Shown here piece by piece: positions 49,101-55,885 of a DNA stretch of 64,000 bases (positions are counted from its first letter, which is position 1; every line of letters begins with the position of its first letter). Source of the stretch: Marthasterias glacialis (taxonomy: Eukaryota > Echinodermata > Asteroidea > Forcipulatida > Asteriidae); the NCBI GenBank assembly GCA_911728455.2, contig OU452229.1:17116754-17180753 (forward strand). Direction: 5' to 3'. The notes below the pieces were generated by a model. The model had not been told where the DNA came from. It saw only the letters and a program-made list of their open reading frames with translations, and ran no database searches. Made by a program: the position numbers and the translations under genes.

Positions 49101-50135
49101 AGCTAGGGTTCGTGGTGCCTGGGGGAAAGGTTAGAGGAGGATGTCTATTCACTCACTTTGTCTTTGAAAATCTTACCATTATTTTGAGACAGAAGTAATA
49201 ACCACAACTCACACCCACCAAACATCCCCAAAACGAAAAAACTCCTTGGTCAATTTGGTGCGTCCATATGGTAGTGCCCGGGTCACTGCCCCCCCCCCTC
49301 AGCTACACCACTCCGTTAATATCATAAGCAGAAAGATATTAAGATATCAATGTCTTACCAGGATGCTGAAGGAGCATCTGATGCCAGTACAGCCAGGAAT
49401 CTTAGCGCAGACGACCGTTGCTGCAGGCATGGACCTCATGCTGCGTAGTATATGATCAATAAGATTATCTAATGCTAGGCAATGAGGCTCTGCAGCAGGT
49501 TGAGATTCTAAAAAGAGAACGCCAACATTCACTTTAATTCACAAGTCGACTAAATATTGATGATCACTTATAAAAATGACAGTTTTAAAAACTTGACAAT
49601 GAAAAATGTCAATTTACAAATCTTGGCAGAAATACAACCATAAGTATTTATGAAGGTTTAAGATAGGGATGTGTAAATTAAATATCTTTAAAAAAGAATG
49701 TATTTTTGGTGAAATGTTTGCAAAAATTGTTCCATAGACCTTATGCATATGACGTCACTATGAGTAATCAGTACAGGAACGGGCTGAGGTCAAAAAAGCT
49801 ACAACACATGTTTGATGCTGCATTTGACCTCAAAGATGGTGACGGATGCATAAGGTCTATACTTTTATAATACAACAAAAATACAAACAGACACCTCTTT
49901 GAAACATTAAAAGTAAAGGCATAAAGTTAGAACTGAGTTAATAAGTCCCATGTATACTAAAGGTTTAAAAGAGAACAAAAACTACCCCAAAAAGTAGTTG
50001 TTTATTTAAAACCAGCAGTAAATGATGGAACTAACCCGAAACTGGCATAACGGCTGCAAGGTACACTCCAACTATCAGTAGCAAAGTCCATGATCTTATA
50101 CTTGACACTGACTGAAAATTACTCGGAGATGCCAT
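31031..50135 (-). CDS. Gene A: complete type I membrane protein with three tandem six-cysteine domains (spliced, 625 aa)
   Basis: Fifteen coding exons join to 1878 bases, exactly 626 codons with stop: 50036-50135, 49359-49507, 45047-45182, 44522-44610, 43181-43268, 42438-42589, 41852-41984, 40438-40520, 39127-39223, 37582-37766, 36686-36833, 34859-35011, 33029-33145, 31725-31811, 31031-31191. All acceptors are AG and all donors GT, and every junction keeps phase. Residues 1-33 are a signal peptide (hydrophobic core about 16-30). Three domains follow, residues 43-185, 200-338 and 364-503, each with six cysteines at matching spacing (43,67,73,78,96,185; 200,218,224,229,251,338; 364,387,394,399,421,503); domain 2 has two extra (316,322). 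NxS/T sites are at 114, 243, 293 and 449. Residues 505-572 are a Gly/Pro-rich then Asn/Lys-rich stalk, about 575-597 a membrane span, 598-625 an acidic tail. I do not recognise the domain, so function is unknown; a cell-surface receptor, adhesion or binding protein is only inferred. Gene B, upstream on the same strand, is a paralogue. Confidence 0.9.
31430..31640 (-). repeat. Copy of the AT-rich repeat family
   Basis: Shares TGTAAACACATTGTCCTTAA and TTTTGATTGTTACAACCAAA with the other copies; lies between gene A exons 14 and 15. Confidence 0.6.
31725..31811 (-). CDS. Gene A coding exon 14: juxtamembrane stalk
   Basis: 87 bases, phase 1 to 1, acceptor TTACAG, donor GTAAGA. It encodes residues 544-572, rich in Ser, Thr, Asn and Lys/Arg and without cysteine, directly outside the membrane span. 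Confidence 0.86.
32465..32815. repeat. 13-base minisatellite
   Basis: About 16 perfect units of AAGCCGTAGCCAT at 32541-32757 with degenerate flanks. Since 13 is not a multiple of three and the unit has no minus-strand stop, all three minus frames stay open; the 98-, 102- and 173-codon frames here are products of the repeat. Located in the intron between gene A exons 13 and 14. Confidence 0.95.
33029..33145 (-). CDS. Gene A coding exon 13: Gly/Pro-rich stalk
   Basis: 117 bases, phase 1 to 1, donor GTAAAA. It encodes residues 505-543, a run of Gly with Ala and then Pro-Gly-rich sequence without cysteine, expected to be an extended extracellular spacer. Symmetric phase means it could be skipped or duplicated without a frameshift. 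Confidence 0.85.
33499..33966. mobile_element. Perfect 172-base foldback element with 5-base target duplication
   Basis: Arms 33499-33670 and 33795-33966 are exact inverted copies over 172 bases as far as I can read, separated by 124 bases. Ends are TATAACGGACAACACTCG. GTGAT flanks both sides (33494-33498 and 33967-33971). No coding capacity. Located in the intron between gene A exons 12 and 13. Confidence 0.88.
34200..34460 (-). mobile_element. tRNA-derived SINE (Glu-type anticodon arm)
   Basis: On the minus strand, TGGTGGCTAGTGCAAAAAG is followed by CTCGCCTCTCACC and CCCTGGTTCGATTTC, closely resembling the anticodon and T arms of tRNA-Glu. It then runs into a non-tRNA tail with repeated GGCAAGC motifs. 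The family differs from the other two SINE types here. Confidence 0.6.
34464..34711. mobile_element. TIR element with AGCGGCGGCACCA ends and G tracts
   Basis: AGCGGCGGCACCA at 34465 and TAGTGCCGCCGCT at 34698-34710. The interior includes 21 consecutive G (34491-34511) and mirrored C tracts. Confidence 0.55.
34859..35011 (-). CDS. Gene A coding exon 12: end of domain 3, two exons fused
   Basis: 153 bases, phase 1 to 1, acceptor CGACAG, donor GTAAGT. It encodes residues 454-504, the last two fifths of domain 3 and its final cysteine (503). In domains 1 and 2 this region is split by an intron; here and in the last domain of gene B it is one exon. Confidence 0.88.
35012..36685. other. Intron 11 of gene A
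   Basis: Contains a SINE fragment (35115-35190) and, at its 5' end, the 126-base stretch that becomes coding if the second donor at 36559 is used. I see nothing else in it. Confidence 0.6.
35115..35190 (+). mobile_element. SINE fragment, tRNA-like
   Basis: Contains GACTCAAATTCTGGTGGCTG and B box GTGGGTTCGAATCC followed by CACGACACTTG, as in the copy at 60172-60590. Only the head remains. Confidence 0.55.
36686..36833 (-). CDS. Gene A coding exon 11: middle of domain 3 (fifth cysteine)
   Basis: 148 bases, phase 0 to 1, acceptor GTTTTAG. It encodes residues 405-453 with Cys421 and a glycosylation site at Asn449. The donor at 36685 (GTAATA) gives 33 residues counted from Cys421 to the exon end, matching 33 and 32 in domains 1 and 2. 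A second donor (GTATAC at 36559) in the same phase would extend the exon by 42 codons without a stop. Confidence 0.82.
37582..37766 (-). CDS. Gene A coding exon 10: linker and first four cysteines of domain 3
   Basis: 185 bases, phase 1 to 0, acceptor TTACAG, donor GTCAGT. It encodes residues 343-404: a hydrophobic/proline linker (PLPLLEYILPDLSP) and then cysteines 364, 387, 394 and 399. It is longer than its counterparts because of the linker. Confidence 0.9.
38406..38705 (+). repeat. Dispersed 300-base repeat, copy 1
   Basis: About 75-80% similar by eye to 56461-56776, sharing TCTGCTGCATGCCCAAAGTT at the start and CACACTTACAAACAGGATA at the end. Each copy lies in an intron, one in gene A and one in gene B. 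Confidence 0.7.
38830..38966. mobile_element. MITE with AGCCCGGTTTATACTTCACA ends
   Basis: The right end is TGAAGTATGAACCGGGCT. A one-sided copy is at 15600-15670. Confidence 0.65.
39127..39223 (-). CDS. Gene A coding exon 9: end of domain 2
   Basis: 97 bases, phase 0 to 1, acceptor CTCCAG, donor GTTAGT. It encodes residues 311-342. Besides the terminal cysteine (338) it has two extra ones, 316 and 322, that the other domains lack and that could pair with each other. Confidence 0.88.
39326..39713. mobile_element. MITE of the TATTGACCC family, interrupted by another MITE
   Basis: TTGACCCAATTCACCTG at 39325-39341 resumes as CTGACGTCATCATCACAATA at 39537 after a foreign insertion. Uninterrupted copies are at 53896-54040 and 40743-40945. 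The right end is lost at the next element (39714). Confidence 0.6.
39350..39537. mobile_element. MITE with GGCCCAATTTCATAGAGCTG ends
   Basis: Left end GGCCCAATTTCATAGAGCTG, right end GGCTCTATGAAACTGGCCC. It lies inside the TATTGACCC-family element. Other copies: 41176-41372, 41435-41756 and, diverged, 55290-55450. Confidence 0.7.
39714..39900. mobile_element. MITE with CAGTGGCGTAGC ends and G/C tracts
   Basis: CAGTGGCGTAGC at 39714-39725 and GCTACGCCACTG at 39889-39900, with a long C run next to the right end. A fragment is at 49280-49315. Confidence 0.7.
40165..40407. repeat. 38-base minisatellite
   Basis: Six full units starting CCTAGTTGGCCTGATGGGGA and one partial, nearly identical, ending 30 bases from the donor of gene A exon 8. 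No unique spacers, so not a CRISPR array. Confidence 0.95.
40438..40520 (-). CDS. Gene A coding exon 8: domain 2, strand region
   Basis: 83 bases, phase 1 to 0, acceptor GTACAG, donor GTAAGT. It encodes residues 283-310 including a glycosylation site at Asn293. Equivalent to the exon at 44522-44610 of domain 1. A 38-base minisatellite begins 30 bases beyond its donor. Confidence 0.88.
40743..40945. mobile_element. MITE of the TATTGACCC family
   Basis: Begins ATGACCTAATTCACCTG and ends TGCAAAGGGTCAATA. Longer than 53896-54040 by about 60 bases. Confidence 0.55.
41176..41372. mobile_element. MITE, CCCAATTTCATAGA ends
   Basis: CCCAATTTCATAGAATTGCT at the left and AGCTCTATGAAATTGGGA at the right. 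Same family as 39350-39537. Confidence 0.65.
41435..41756. mobile_element. MITE of the same family with an internal insertion
   Basis: CAGGGCTCAACTTAATACAG at the left and GCAGCTGTATGAACATTAGG at the right. About 110 extra bases (41495-41605) that are themselves partly inverted (TTGTCCCT and AGGGACAA) separate the halves. Confidence 0.5.
41852..41984 (-). CDS. Gene A coding exon 7: middle of domain 2 (fifth cysteine)
   Basis: 133 bases, phase 0 to 1, with a strong polypyrimidine tract before the acceptor CTTCAG and donor GTAAGT. It encodes residues 239-282 with Cys251 and a glycosylation site at Asn243. Confidence 0.9.
42438..42589 (-). CDS. Gene A coding exon 6: linker and first four cysteines of domain 2
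   Basis: 152 bases, phase 1 to 0. It begins with a Pro/Thr linker (ATEPPPTS) and carries cysteines 200, 218, 224 and 229. The donor GTTTGT is the weakest in the gene, but it is the only site found giving phase 0 and correct alignment with the other domains. Confidence 0.85.
42883..42990 (+). mobile_element. tRNA-derived SINE, head and short tail
   Basis: GGACTGGATAGCTTAGTTAG, then CTGGTTCAAATTCCACTCCA and a diverged tail. Located in the intron between gene A exons 5 and 6. Confidence 0.65.
43181..43268 (-). CDS. Gene A coding exon 5: end of domain 1 (sixth cysteine)
   Basis: 88 bases, phase 0 to 1, acceptor TTTTAG, donor GTTAGA. It encodes residues 159-187 and ends with Pro-Pro-Cys at 183-185, the last cysteine of domain 1, followed by the start of a Pro/Thr linker. 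Confidence 0.88.
44180..44345 (-). repeat. Dispersed repeat with GAGAAAGACTCTGC motif
   Basis: Shares TTTCGACCCTCGCAGAGTCT with the complement of 14765-14820, and CTGTTGCAAACTGCTTACCA with 63545-63560 and with the window end (63960). Probably part of a larger mobile element. Confidence 0.55.
44522..44610 (-). CDS. Gene A coding exon 4: domain 1, strand region
   Basis: 89 bases, phase 1 to 0, acceptor CTCCAG, donor GTAAGA. It encodes residues 129-158 and matches in position and phase the exon at 40438-40520 of domain 2. Contains no cysteine. Confidence 0.88.
45047..45182 (-). CDS. Gene A coding exon 3: middle of domain 1 (fifth cysteine)
   Basis: 136 bases, phase 0 to 1, donor GTAAGA. It encodes residues 84-128 with the Pro-Cys at 95-96 and alternating hydrophobic residues that suggest beta strands. 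An N-glycosylation site lies at Asn114. Intron 2, upstream, is the longest in the gene (about 4.2 kb) and carries a 16-base minisatellite. Confidence 0.9.
46201..46735. repeat. 16-base minisatellite
   Basis: About 33 units of ACACCCCTATGTTCCG with single-base variants (GTTCCA, GGTCCG, GTTCCC). All three plus frames are open, giving false frames of 132-167 codons. Located in gene A intron 2. Confidence 0.95.
48054..48568. mobile_element. TIR element containing a perfect stem-loop
   Basis: TAGGGTGCGTTTGATTAGCT at the left and AGCTAATCGAATGCACCCTT at the right. Inside, a 15-base perfect stem with a 5-base loop at 48139-48173. Confidence 0.6.
49359..49507 (-). CDS. Gene A coding exon 2: first four cysteines of domain 1
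   Basis: 149 bases, phase 1 to 0, acceptor TTTTTAG and donor GTAAGA. It encodes residues 34-83 with cysteines 43, 67, 73 and 78. The same exon type, phase 1 to 0 and carrying cysteines 1-4, recurs at 42438-42589, 37582-37766 and, in gene B, 63743-63933. Confidence 0.9.
49733..49862. mobile_element. Short MITE, ATAGACCTTATGCAT ends
   Basis: CATAGACCTTATGCATATGA at the left and GATGCATAAGGTCTATA at the right. Diverged relatives at 11295-11455 and 27567-27665 share GACGTCA and CTGAGGTCAAA blocks. Confidence 0.65.
50036..50135 (-). CDS. Gene A coding exon 1: start codon and signal peptide
   Basis: The ATG at 50135 has purine context and no nearer in-frame upstream ATG. Its 33 codons give a polar 15-residue start, then a hydrophobic core (WTLLLIVGVYLAAVM), then small residues suited to signal-peptidase cleavage. 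Donor GTTAGT at 50035; the exon ends in phase 1 and the split codon becomes Glu34. The exon probably begins in the 5'-UTR near 50228, where a pyrimidine-rich tract ends in TAG. Confidence 0.88.
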
Positions 50136-50494
50136 GATGTTGCTTCAATCTGACTCGTTATTCCTTTGTTGTATCAATTCACATAATTCCACAGAATCCG
50201 TCTTTAAATGATTAGTAATCCAAGCTACCTAATGAGTTAAACAGGGTAACATCAATACAAAGTTTCTAATTCAATTTACGGTAACCTTATATTGTAATTC
50301 AAGGACCTGCGGTTAATAGACCTTCATGGTGTCACCTTCTTGTCATGTCCCCTGTGTTTAGCAGCAATAATGAATACTGAATCCCAATATACCGAAAAGG
50401 GCTGCAGACTATTTTCCCTTTCAGCCTCAGTTCGGTTCCATTGATTAGAATAGAAGCCATACTAGATGGCTCCACAATAGTAATCGTAATCATC

Positions 50495-50640
50495 AGCCAT
50501 TTTGGAAACAGCTTAGGCTTCAGCTACGGCTTAGGCACCATCTCATCTGCCTGTTTGAAATTACTGATGGAGCCCAAGCCAAAGCCAAAGCCAAAGCCAA
50601 AGCCAAAGCCAAAGCCGTGGTTTCAAGCCATATTAAAGCC
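50495..50640. mobile_element. Foldback element with expanded AGCCAA run
   Basis: TTTTGGAAACAGCTTAGGCT at the left; about seven AGCCAA units at 50573-50612 and AAGCCATATT at the right. Located 5' of the gene A start codon, in the first intron. Confidence 0.5.
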
Positions 50641-51147
50641 CAGCTCAACATTGGTAAACTGACTGTAATGCTTAAGTTCGCTGTAAGAATTTCGACAAAT
50701 TCAAGAACTCACCAAATTAAACGTGTTAAACAGGAGGTTTGGGTTATCTTTTGAGTGTTTTCATGACAGAAAATAAAATGGAGATTGATAATTATTAAAT
50801 CCTAATAACATGTACACATTGTGCGATTAAAATCCTTAATTATAGTTGTATGATTCATGATGAAGAATTGAGACCTCGTTGTATTGAGATCAAACACAAT
50901 TATAATCTGTTATGATGTGCACGTACCACACTGACTCATCAAAAGCTTTACACTAAAAAAATCTTCTTTAGTACAAAAGCGTACAACAGTCATCGACCAA
51001 ATTTCACTTCTGACACTCTTTACAGAAACTGTAGTTTCTGTGTAATGAACTCTACAACTCAGATGCGATGTATATTAGTAAAACAATAAGAATGTGGCGG
51101 TTTCTTCTGAGACAGAATAAACTGTAAATCGATAAAAAACTACTTAC

Positions 51148-51240
51148 CAAGACGGCAGAGTACTGTCCCAAGAAAGCGAATGGCAAGGTTGCAAGGAAAG
51201 ACTGGCTCAGTCTGGAAGTGAGTCACTCAGAAAGGTCACA
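51148..51240 (-). other. Gene A non-coding first exon (probable)
   Basis: On the minus strand a strong donor (GTAAGT at 51147-51142) follows a non-AT-rich stretch with no useful open frame. It lies about 1 kb upstream of the exon with the start codon, whose probable acceptor is at 50229-50231. This is the usual arrangement of a short 5'-UTR exon. The 5' end is not visible and 51240 is only a guess; no TATA box was recognised. Confidence 0.45.
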
Positions 51241-52012
51241 GCCGTCGTGTGTGGGTAGTTTTACAAGGAACAGATCCTAATGTGTCTATGTGTGATAAAG
51301 CCGTTCATGTTATTCCGTCTCCTCTCCATCAGTCCTCTACAGATGACCTCTGAAGTTTTTTCTTTGGTAATTTTGTCACAACGCTAGATCACATTTTGTT
51401 GCCGTGGCAACTTGTGCAACAGTCAACTCCAAAATGGCTGTTTGGATAAGGTTTCAAATCTGACTCCCCAACTTTACACGCCCCGTCATCATCACAGAGA
51501 AATAAACAGTCTACTTAAAACAAATTGTTGTACCACGTAAATACAATAGTTTTTATTCAACAATAAACGAGTAACACAAAGCAAGTTTAAAGACCCTATT
51601 GCCCGAAAGACCCTATTTCCAAACTTAAAACATAATGTACCTACTCACAGAGGAAAATCTACAAAAAGAAAAACTCTCTGGAATACATTCCGACTATTTT
51701 CTTCAGTTAAACATATTTTAGACACATATATTGTGTTAAAAGTGACAATGGTGAATTGTGCAAAAACACAGCAGGCAAGCAACCAAAAAAAATAAAACAT
51801 TATGACTCAATATACTTTTATGGTAAGGATTAAAAATGGGGGGGGGGACACCTGTATAAAAACTATTTCTAATTCCCCCAAATAAAAATAATAAATTTGC
51901 CTGTACAGATTTTCCAACTACACTTGAGGTTTCAAATAAAATCCAAACAAATGGTAAATATATACAATGTATTTTCTTCTCTTTAAGACTATGTTGGGGA
52001 TTTTCCCAACAG

Positions 52013-52375
52013 ATTCTTCCCATATTCATCAAATTCCTTATTCTTCACATATTCATCAAAATCCTCACTCTTCCCTTATTCTTTCAAATCTTTACTCTTC
52101 ACATATTGATCAGAATCCTTATTCTTCCCATATTTATCAGAATCCTTATTCTTCCCACATTTATTAGAATCCTTATCCTTCCCCTATTCATCAGAATCCT
52201 TATTCTTCCCACTTTTATCAGAATCATTAATCTTCCCCTATTCATCAGAATCCTTATTCTTCCCACTTTTATCAGAATCCTTAATCTTCCCCTATTCATC
52301 AGAATCCTTAATCTTCCCCTATTCATCAGAATCCTTATCCTTCCCATATTGATCAGAATCCATAAGCATTGTTAC
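52013..52375. repeat. 27-base minisatellite
   Basis: About 13 units of the CAGAATCCTTATTCTTCCCA type followed by 7 variable bases. Period 27 gives a 9-residue hydrophobic repeat (IRILILPTF) that has no support as a gene. Confidence 0.92.
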
Positions 52376-52904
52376 TCAACACCCAAGCATTTGAACTTTG
52401 ATATAAAGATTGGTGCACCTGGCCTGGCTTTCAATGTATAGTAGTTAGTACCGAACCAATCAAATTATGGGAAAATAAGGAACAAAGTTCGTAAACTTTT
52501 GGGGTACTTCTGGTCAGACATATCATTACTAGTTATACAAATCACTTTCAATATTTATACTCATACAGTACTACATATGAATATAATAATAATATAATGA
52601 ACTAAAATGCATTTTCTTTGCTTAACTTCGATACGACTTTTCAATATAACAAACAAAAAATAACCTAAAGAGCTCTGAGTAAACAAATAGTACATTAAAC
52701 ATTACAGTACTAACTATTGCAAGCAGTTCTTATTGTAACATAATTTGAACTTAAAACGGCAACAATCTGGAAAGGCAGTGGGTTTAACCTTTATATTGAT
52801 TGATGTGGGCTGAGACGTCCAATGTATGATGACACAGTGTATTTTCATCCTCCAGCTCTATTGTTTTAAACCATAGAGGGGGCTACAGCAATGTTAAGTT
52901 CATG

Positions 52905-53195
52905 CTAGAGGGCCTTTTCCAAACCTAGGCTTGGGCTCTGGCTTGGGCTACGGCTTGGGCTCCGTCACCAATTTTTGAGCGGTGTACATTTTGCCCTGTA
53001 TTTCCAACAATCACTGGAGATAAAGCCAAAGCCGAAGTTTGATAAAAAAAAACTCAGGAAAGAGACCATTTCCAAATTAGTGACTGCAGTTGCAGCTGTG
53101 GCCAAATCAATAAGTTAATGTGCGTTGAAGCATAGTCCGCCCTTAGCAACACCCTTAGCAACTGCCACAGCCGCCAATTTGGACATGGCCAGACT
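52905..53195. mobile_element. Compound foldback of the same family
   Basis: GGGCTCTGGCTTGGGCTACG at the left, AAGCCAAAGCCGAAG in the middle and CCACAGCCGCCAATTTGGAC at the right, suggesting two elements side by side. Confidence 0.4.
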
Positions 53196-53477
53196 TGCCT
53201 TAACAGACACCAGCGTCTGAGACTAGCACCAAGACACCTTCGTGTGAAAATGCCATGGGAACGACATCATGTTGGCCTGGCTGACAATTGACAAATACGG
53301 CTAATTCCTAACTTGTATTAGGAGTGACTTCCGCAATGGCTATGGCCATTGGCTGCTGATCCATTTTTGAGGAACAGGCATTTTCAATAATCTGGCTGAA
53401 GCTGTGTGACATGTGACATTATTTTAGCCAATGAAGATGGTGAATCAAATCAATGAGTGGTGTAATTAAAATACAAG

Positions 53478-53620
53478 CAATAAACCACAAGGGAAACTGA
53501 CTGGGTAAACTTTAAATAAATTTTTGGGTGAACAAAGAAAAATTGACTGGAGCAGGATTTGAACCTGAGACCAACAGGTTTAACATACTGACGCTCTACC
53601 AATTGAGCTATCCAGCCCTA
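53478..53620 (-). mobile_element. tRNA-derived SINE, left arm of an inverted pair
   Basis: On the minus strand: GGATAGCTCAATTGGTAGAG (A box region), CAGGTTCAAATCC (B box), TCCAGTC closing the acceptor, then TTTTTCTTTGTTCACCC and CCCTTGTGGTTTATTGCT. Related copies: 53678-53785, 42883-42990, 29940-30110, 10266-10400. Confidence 0.75.
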
Positions 53621-53677
53621 ATATTGGCAGTCGCCCTATTTTGTCAATATCTTTGTTAGGGGGATGCCAGTCAGACT

Positions 53678-53785
53678 GACTGATAGCTCAGTTGGTAGAG
53701 CGTCAGTACGTTAAACCGGTGGTCGCAGGTTCAAATCCCACTCCAGTCAATTTTTCTTTGTTCACCCAAAAATTTAATTAAAATA
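53678..53785 (+). mobile_element. tRNA-derived SINE, right arm of an inverted pair
   Basis: GATAGCTCAGTTGGTAGAGC and CAGGTTCAAATCCCACTCCA followed by TTTTTCTTTGTTCACCC. Its 5' end faces the copy at 53478-53620 about 60 bases away. Confidence 0.75.
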
Positions 53786-53895
53786 CAGTTATAACTTTTT
53801 ATTGCAAGAAATTTAGTAAACAAATCCTCCAAACTGAAGAAAAAAAAAACTAAAAGAACACCAAATATATAAAGTCTGTGTTGCAAAATTATTGG

Positions 53896-54040
53896 TATTG
53901 ACCCAATTCACCTGACTTCATCATCACAATCATCTTGGTTTTGCCAATTGGGAGCCTACGTCCCAGTGATATAACTTGTAATGTGCATTTAAGGCGAAGC
54001 AATTTGACTCCCAAAATGGCGTTGATGCAAAGGGTCAATA
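53896..54040. mobile_element. MITE of the TATTGACCC family, intact
   Basis: Nine-base inverted ends TATTGACCC and GGGTCAATA, with CTTCATCATCACAATCATC near the left. A left-end fragment lies at 56098-56130. Confidence 0.65.
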
Positions 54041-55745
54041 AAAGAAAAAAACACTAAAACACTAAAACCAAGTTCTTTACTTCAATTGCTCCAGTACAAT
54101 TACTTAGTACAACTACTTGGCAAACTACATTCATTATAACTACATTTAATCATTATTTCAAAAAGCATTGATAATCAACTGGCATTTCTTATTTTATATC
54201 CTAGTACACACAATTCGTTTGATCCCATACATGATAAACATGGTGTAAACACTCAGTGCAGTTTTACGGACGCTTTTTGTGCTTTAATAACACTTTGAAC
54301 TGTCAGTTTACCTTTATTTTATAAAAGTTACTCGGTGATAAATCCTACGAAAATTTAACGGTAGTAAACATCACAAGCAATTTTGTTTTCTTGGGTAAGT
54401 GCCCCATGTTTGTGGCAAGCGTGCGAAGTTCTTAGGGGCAAGCATGCCCCATCTTTTGTGGCAAGTGTGCCAAGTTTCTGGGCAGGTATGCCTGGGTTTG
54501 GGTGGCAAGCGTGCTGAGGAATTTGTGGGGCAAGCATGCCCTCTATTTTGTTTTCAACAATTTGGGGCAAGTGCCCCTACATTTATTATGCAATTGAATG
54601 CTTTTATATAATATTAGCCTGCCCAAGTTAGAATTGGCAGTTGTCGAAATAAAACACAGTGGTTTGACTGTGCCAAAAGTCACAACAATGTTTCATTGAC
54701 TGTTTTCTGTGAGCTGTCTGAAAACAGCGCCTTCTTAAAACCAAAATGTCAAAGTCCTTGGAAAACGTGTCATATAGTTCTTATTATTTATAGATGTATA
54801 ATTAAGCAGAAGATAAATGGATAATTGGAGGATTTAGTTAATGATATGCATATTCTTTAAAATACATTCTTTAAAATTTCATTGAAAAGCAAGACTTACT
54901 GGGTACAAGTTGATTGTTGCTTCAGTAATATCCTTGAGTAGTATTTGAACCTTTGTATGGTGTTGATAGTGAGAATCAAATTACTTTACAAGGGATAATC
55001 ATGAAAGAACTTGTAGCTCTAAGAATTTTCATGACAATTTTCACCTTGTAACCAACACTACCCCACCTCTAGTAAAATTTAGAGTACTTCAAATGAACAG
55101 ATACAAATATTGGTAGACTGAGAAAATACCACCTTACAATAAACACAAACGATCTTTAAAAATTTTCCTTTTACATGGATGTCAGTCAACATCTATACTG
55201 AAAAATTAAACTACTAACAGGGAGATTATATCACTTTGTATAGACAGCAAAGAAGACAGAGAACGGACAGGGTCACCCCAGTTTGATAATCAAGTGCTTA
55301 AGCAGAAAAACCTGCTTAACAGATTAACTTGCTAAGCAAAAATAAGTGGGGAACCAGTCCCGAAGCCAAACATACATTACATGTTGTTCTGGCTGTTAAA
55401 CTGTTTCTGCCAAGCACTGTTTTTCTGTGTTAAGCCAATTTGTGCACTCAACAGCTTCATGTCAGCATGTGAGTGGCCACAAACAACAAAAGCTGAAAAC
55501 AGCTAGCAAAATGTTGAAATTTAAATTGTTCCCATAGTTTTGTACAGAGCAGATGTACAAAAAAGCTGAAATTCAGAGTAAAAATCTGAACCCCCCCCCC
55601 CCCAAAAAAAGCTGAAATCAGCTTAAAAGCTGAATTCTCACACCCCTGTTCATGAAGTCGGGCCTTAGAATTGTCTACTGTTGGAATGTGTAAAAAAGTA
55701 GACCTGTTATATCACTGACCTCCTCCAATGACTGTGGTAGCCAAT

Positions 55746-55885
55746 CTAAATGGGCGCCGAGGAACTCTCCATTAAAGCCACATGGTCCGAGGCTGAGCGA
55801 TTACGACGATAGTACCACACACCAACAAGAATAATCACAACTACAGCGATCAAACCAGCAATTCCAACTCCAATTCCAATGGTCG
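55746..55885 (-). CDS. Gene B last exon: membrane span, tail and stop
   Basis: 140 bases from acceptor TTGCAG to TAG at 55748-55746. It encodes a Gly/Ile/Val-rich membrane span, Trp-Tyr-Tyr-Arg-Arg, and a 20-residue tail including DHVALMESSS. The tail shares Ala-Leu-hydrophobic-acidic with gene A (AALVDE). Confidence 0.87.

Larger units (their letters stand above)
45183..49358. other. Longest intron of gene A (intron 2)
   Basis: About 4.2 kb between the two exons of domain 1. It holds the 16-base minisatellite and a TIR element at 48054-48568 that contains a perfect stem-loop. No additional exon was seen; exons on both sides already align to complete domain 1. Confidence 0.7.
51250..55745. 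other. Intergenic region between gene A and gene B
   Basis: Holds the presumed promoter of gene A, a 27-base minisatellite, an element of the GGCTTGGGCT family (52905-53195), two inverted SINE copies, a MITE at 53896-54040 and clustered GGCAAGC palindromes. No exon with splice support was found. The 3'-UTR of gene B must end in the right part. Confidence 0.6.

Noticed and set aside
52099-52441. Hydrophobic repeat frames on both strands
   Set aside because: The 27-base minisatellite is a multiple of three and translates to a regular 9-residue repeat; no start context or splice sites.
53678-53760. Apparent tRNA gene
   Set aside because: A and B boxes are present but the anticodon arm is irregular and the downstream tail is shared with four other copies, so it is a SINE head. 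The same applies to the heads at 42883, 53620, 58490, 59706 and 60590.
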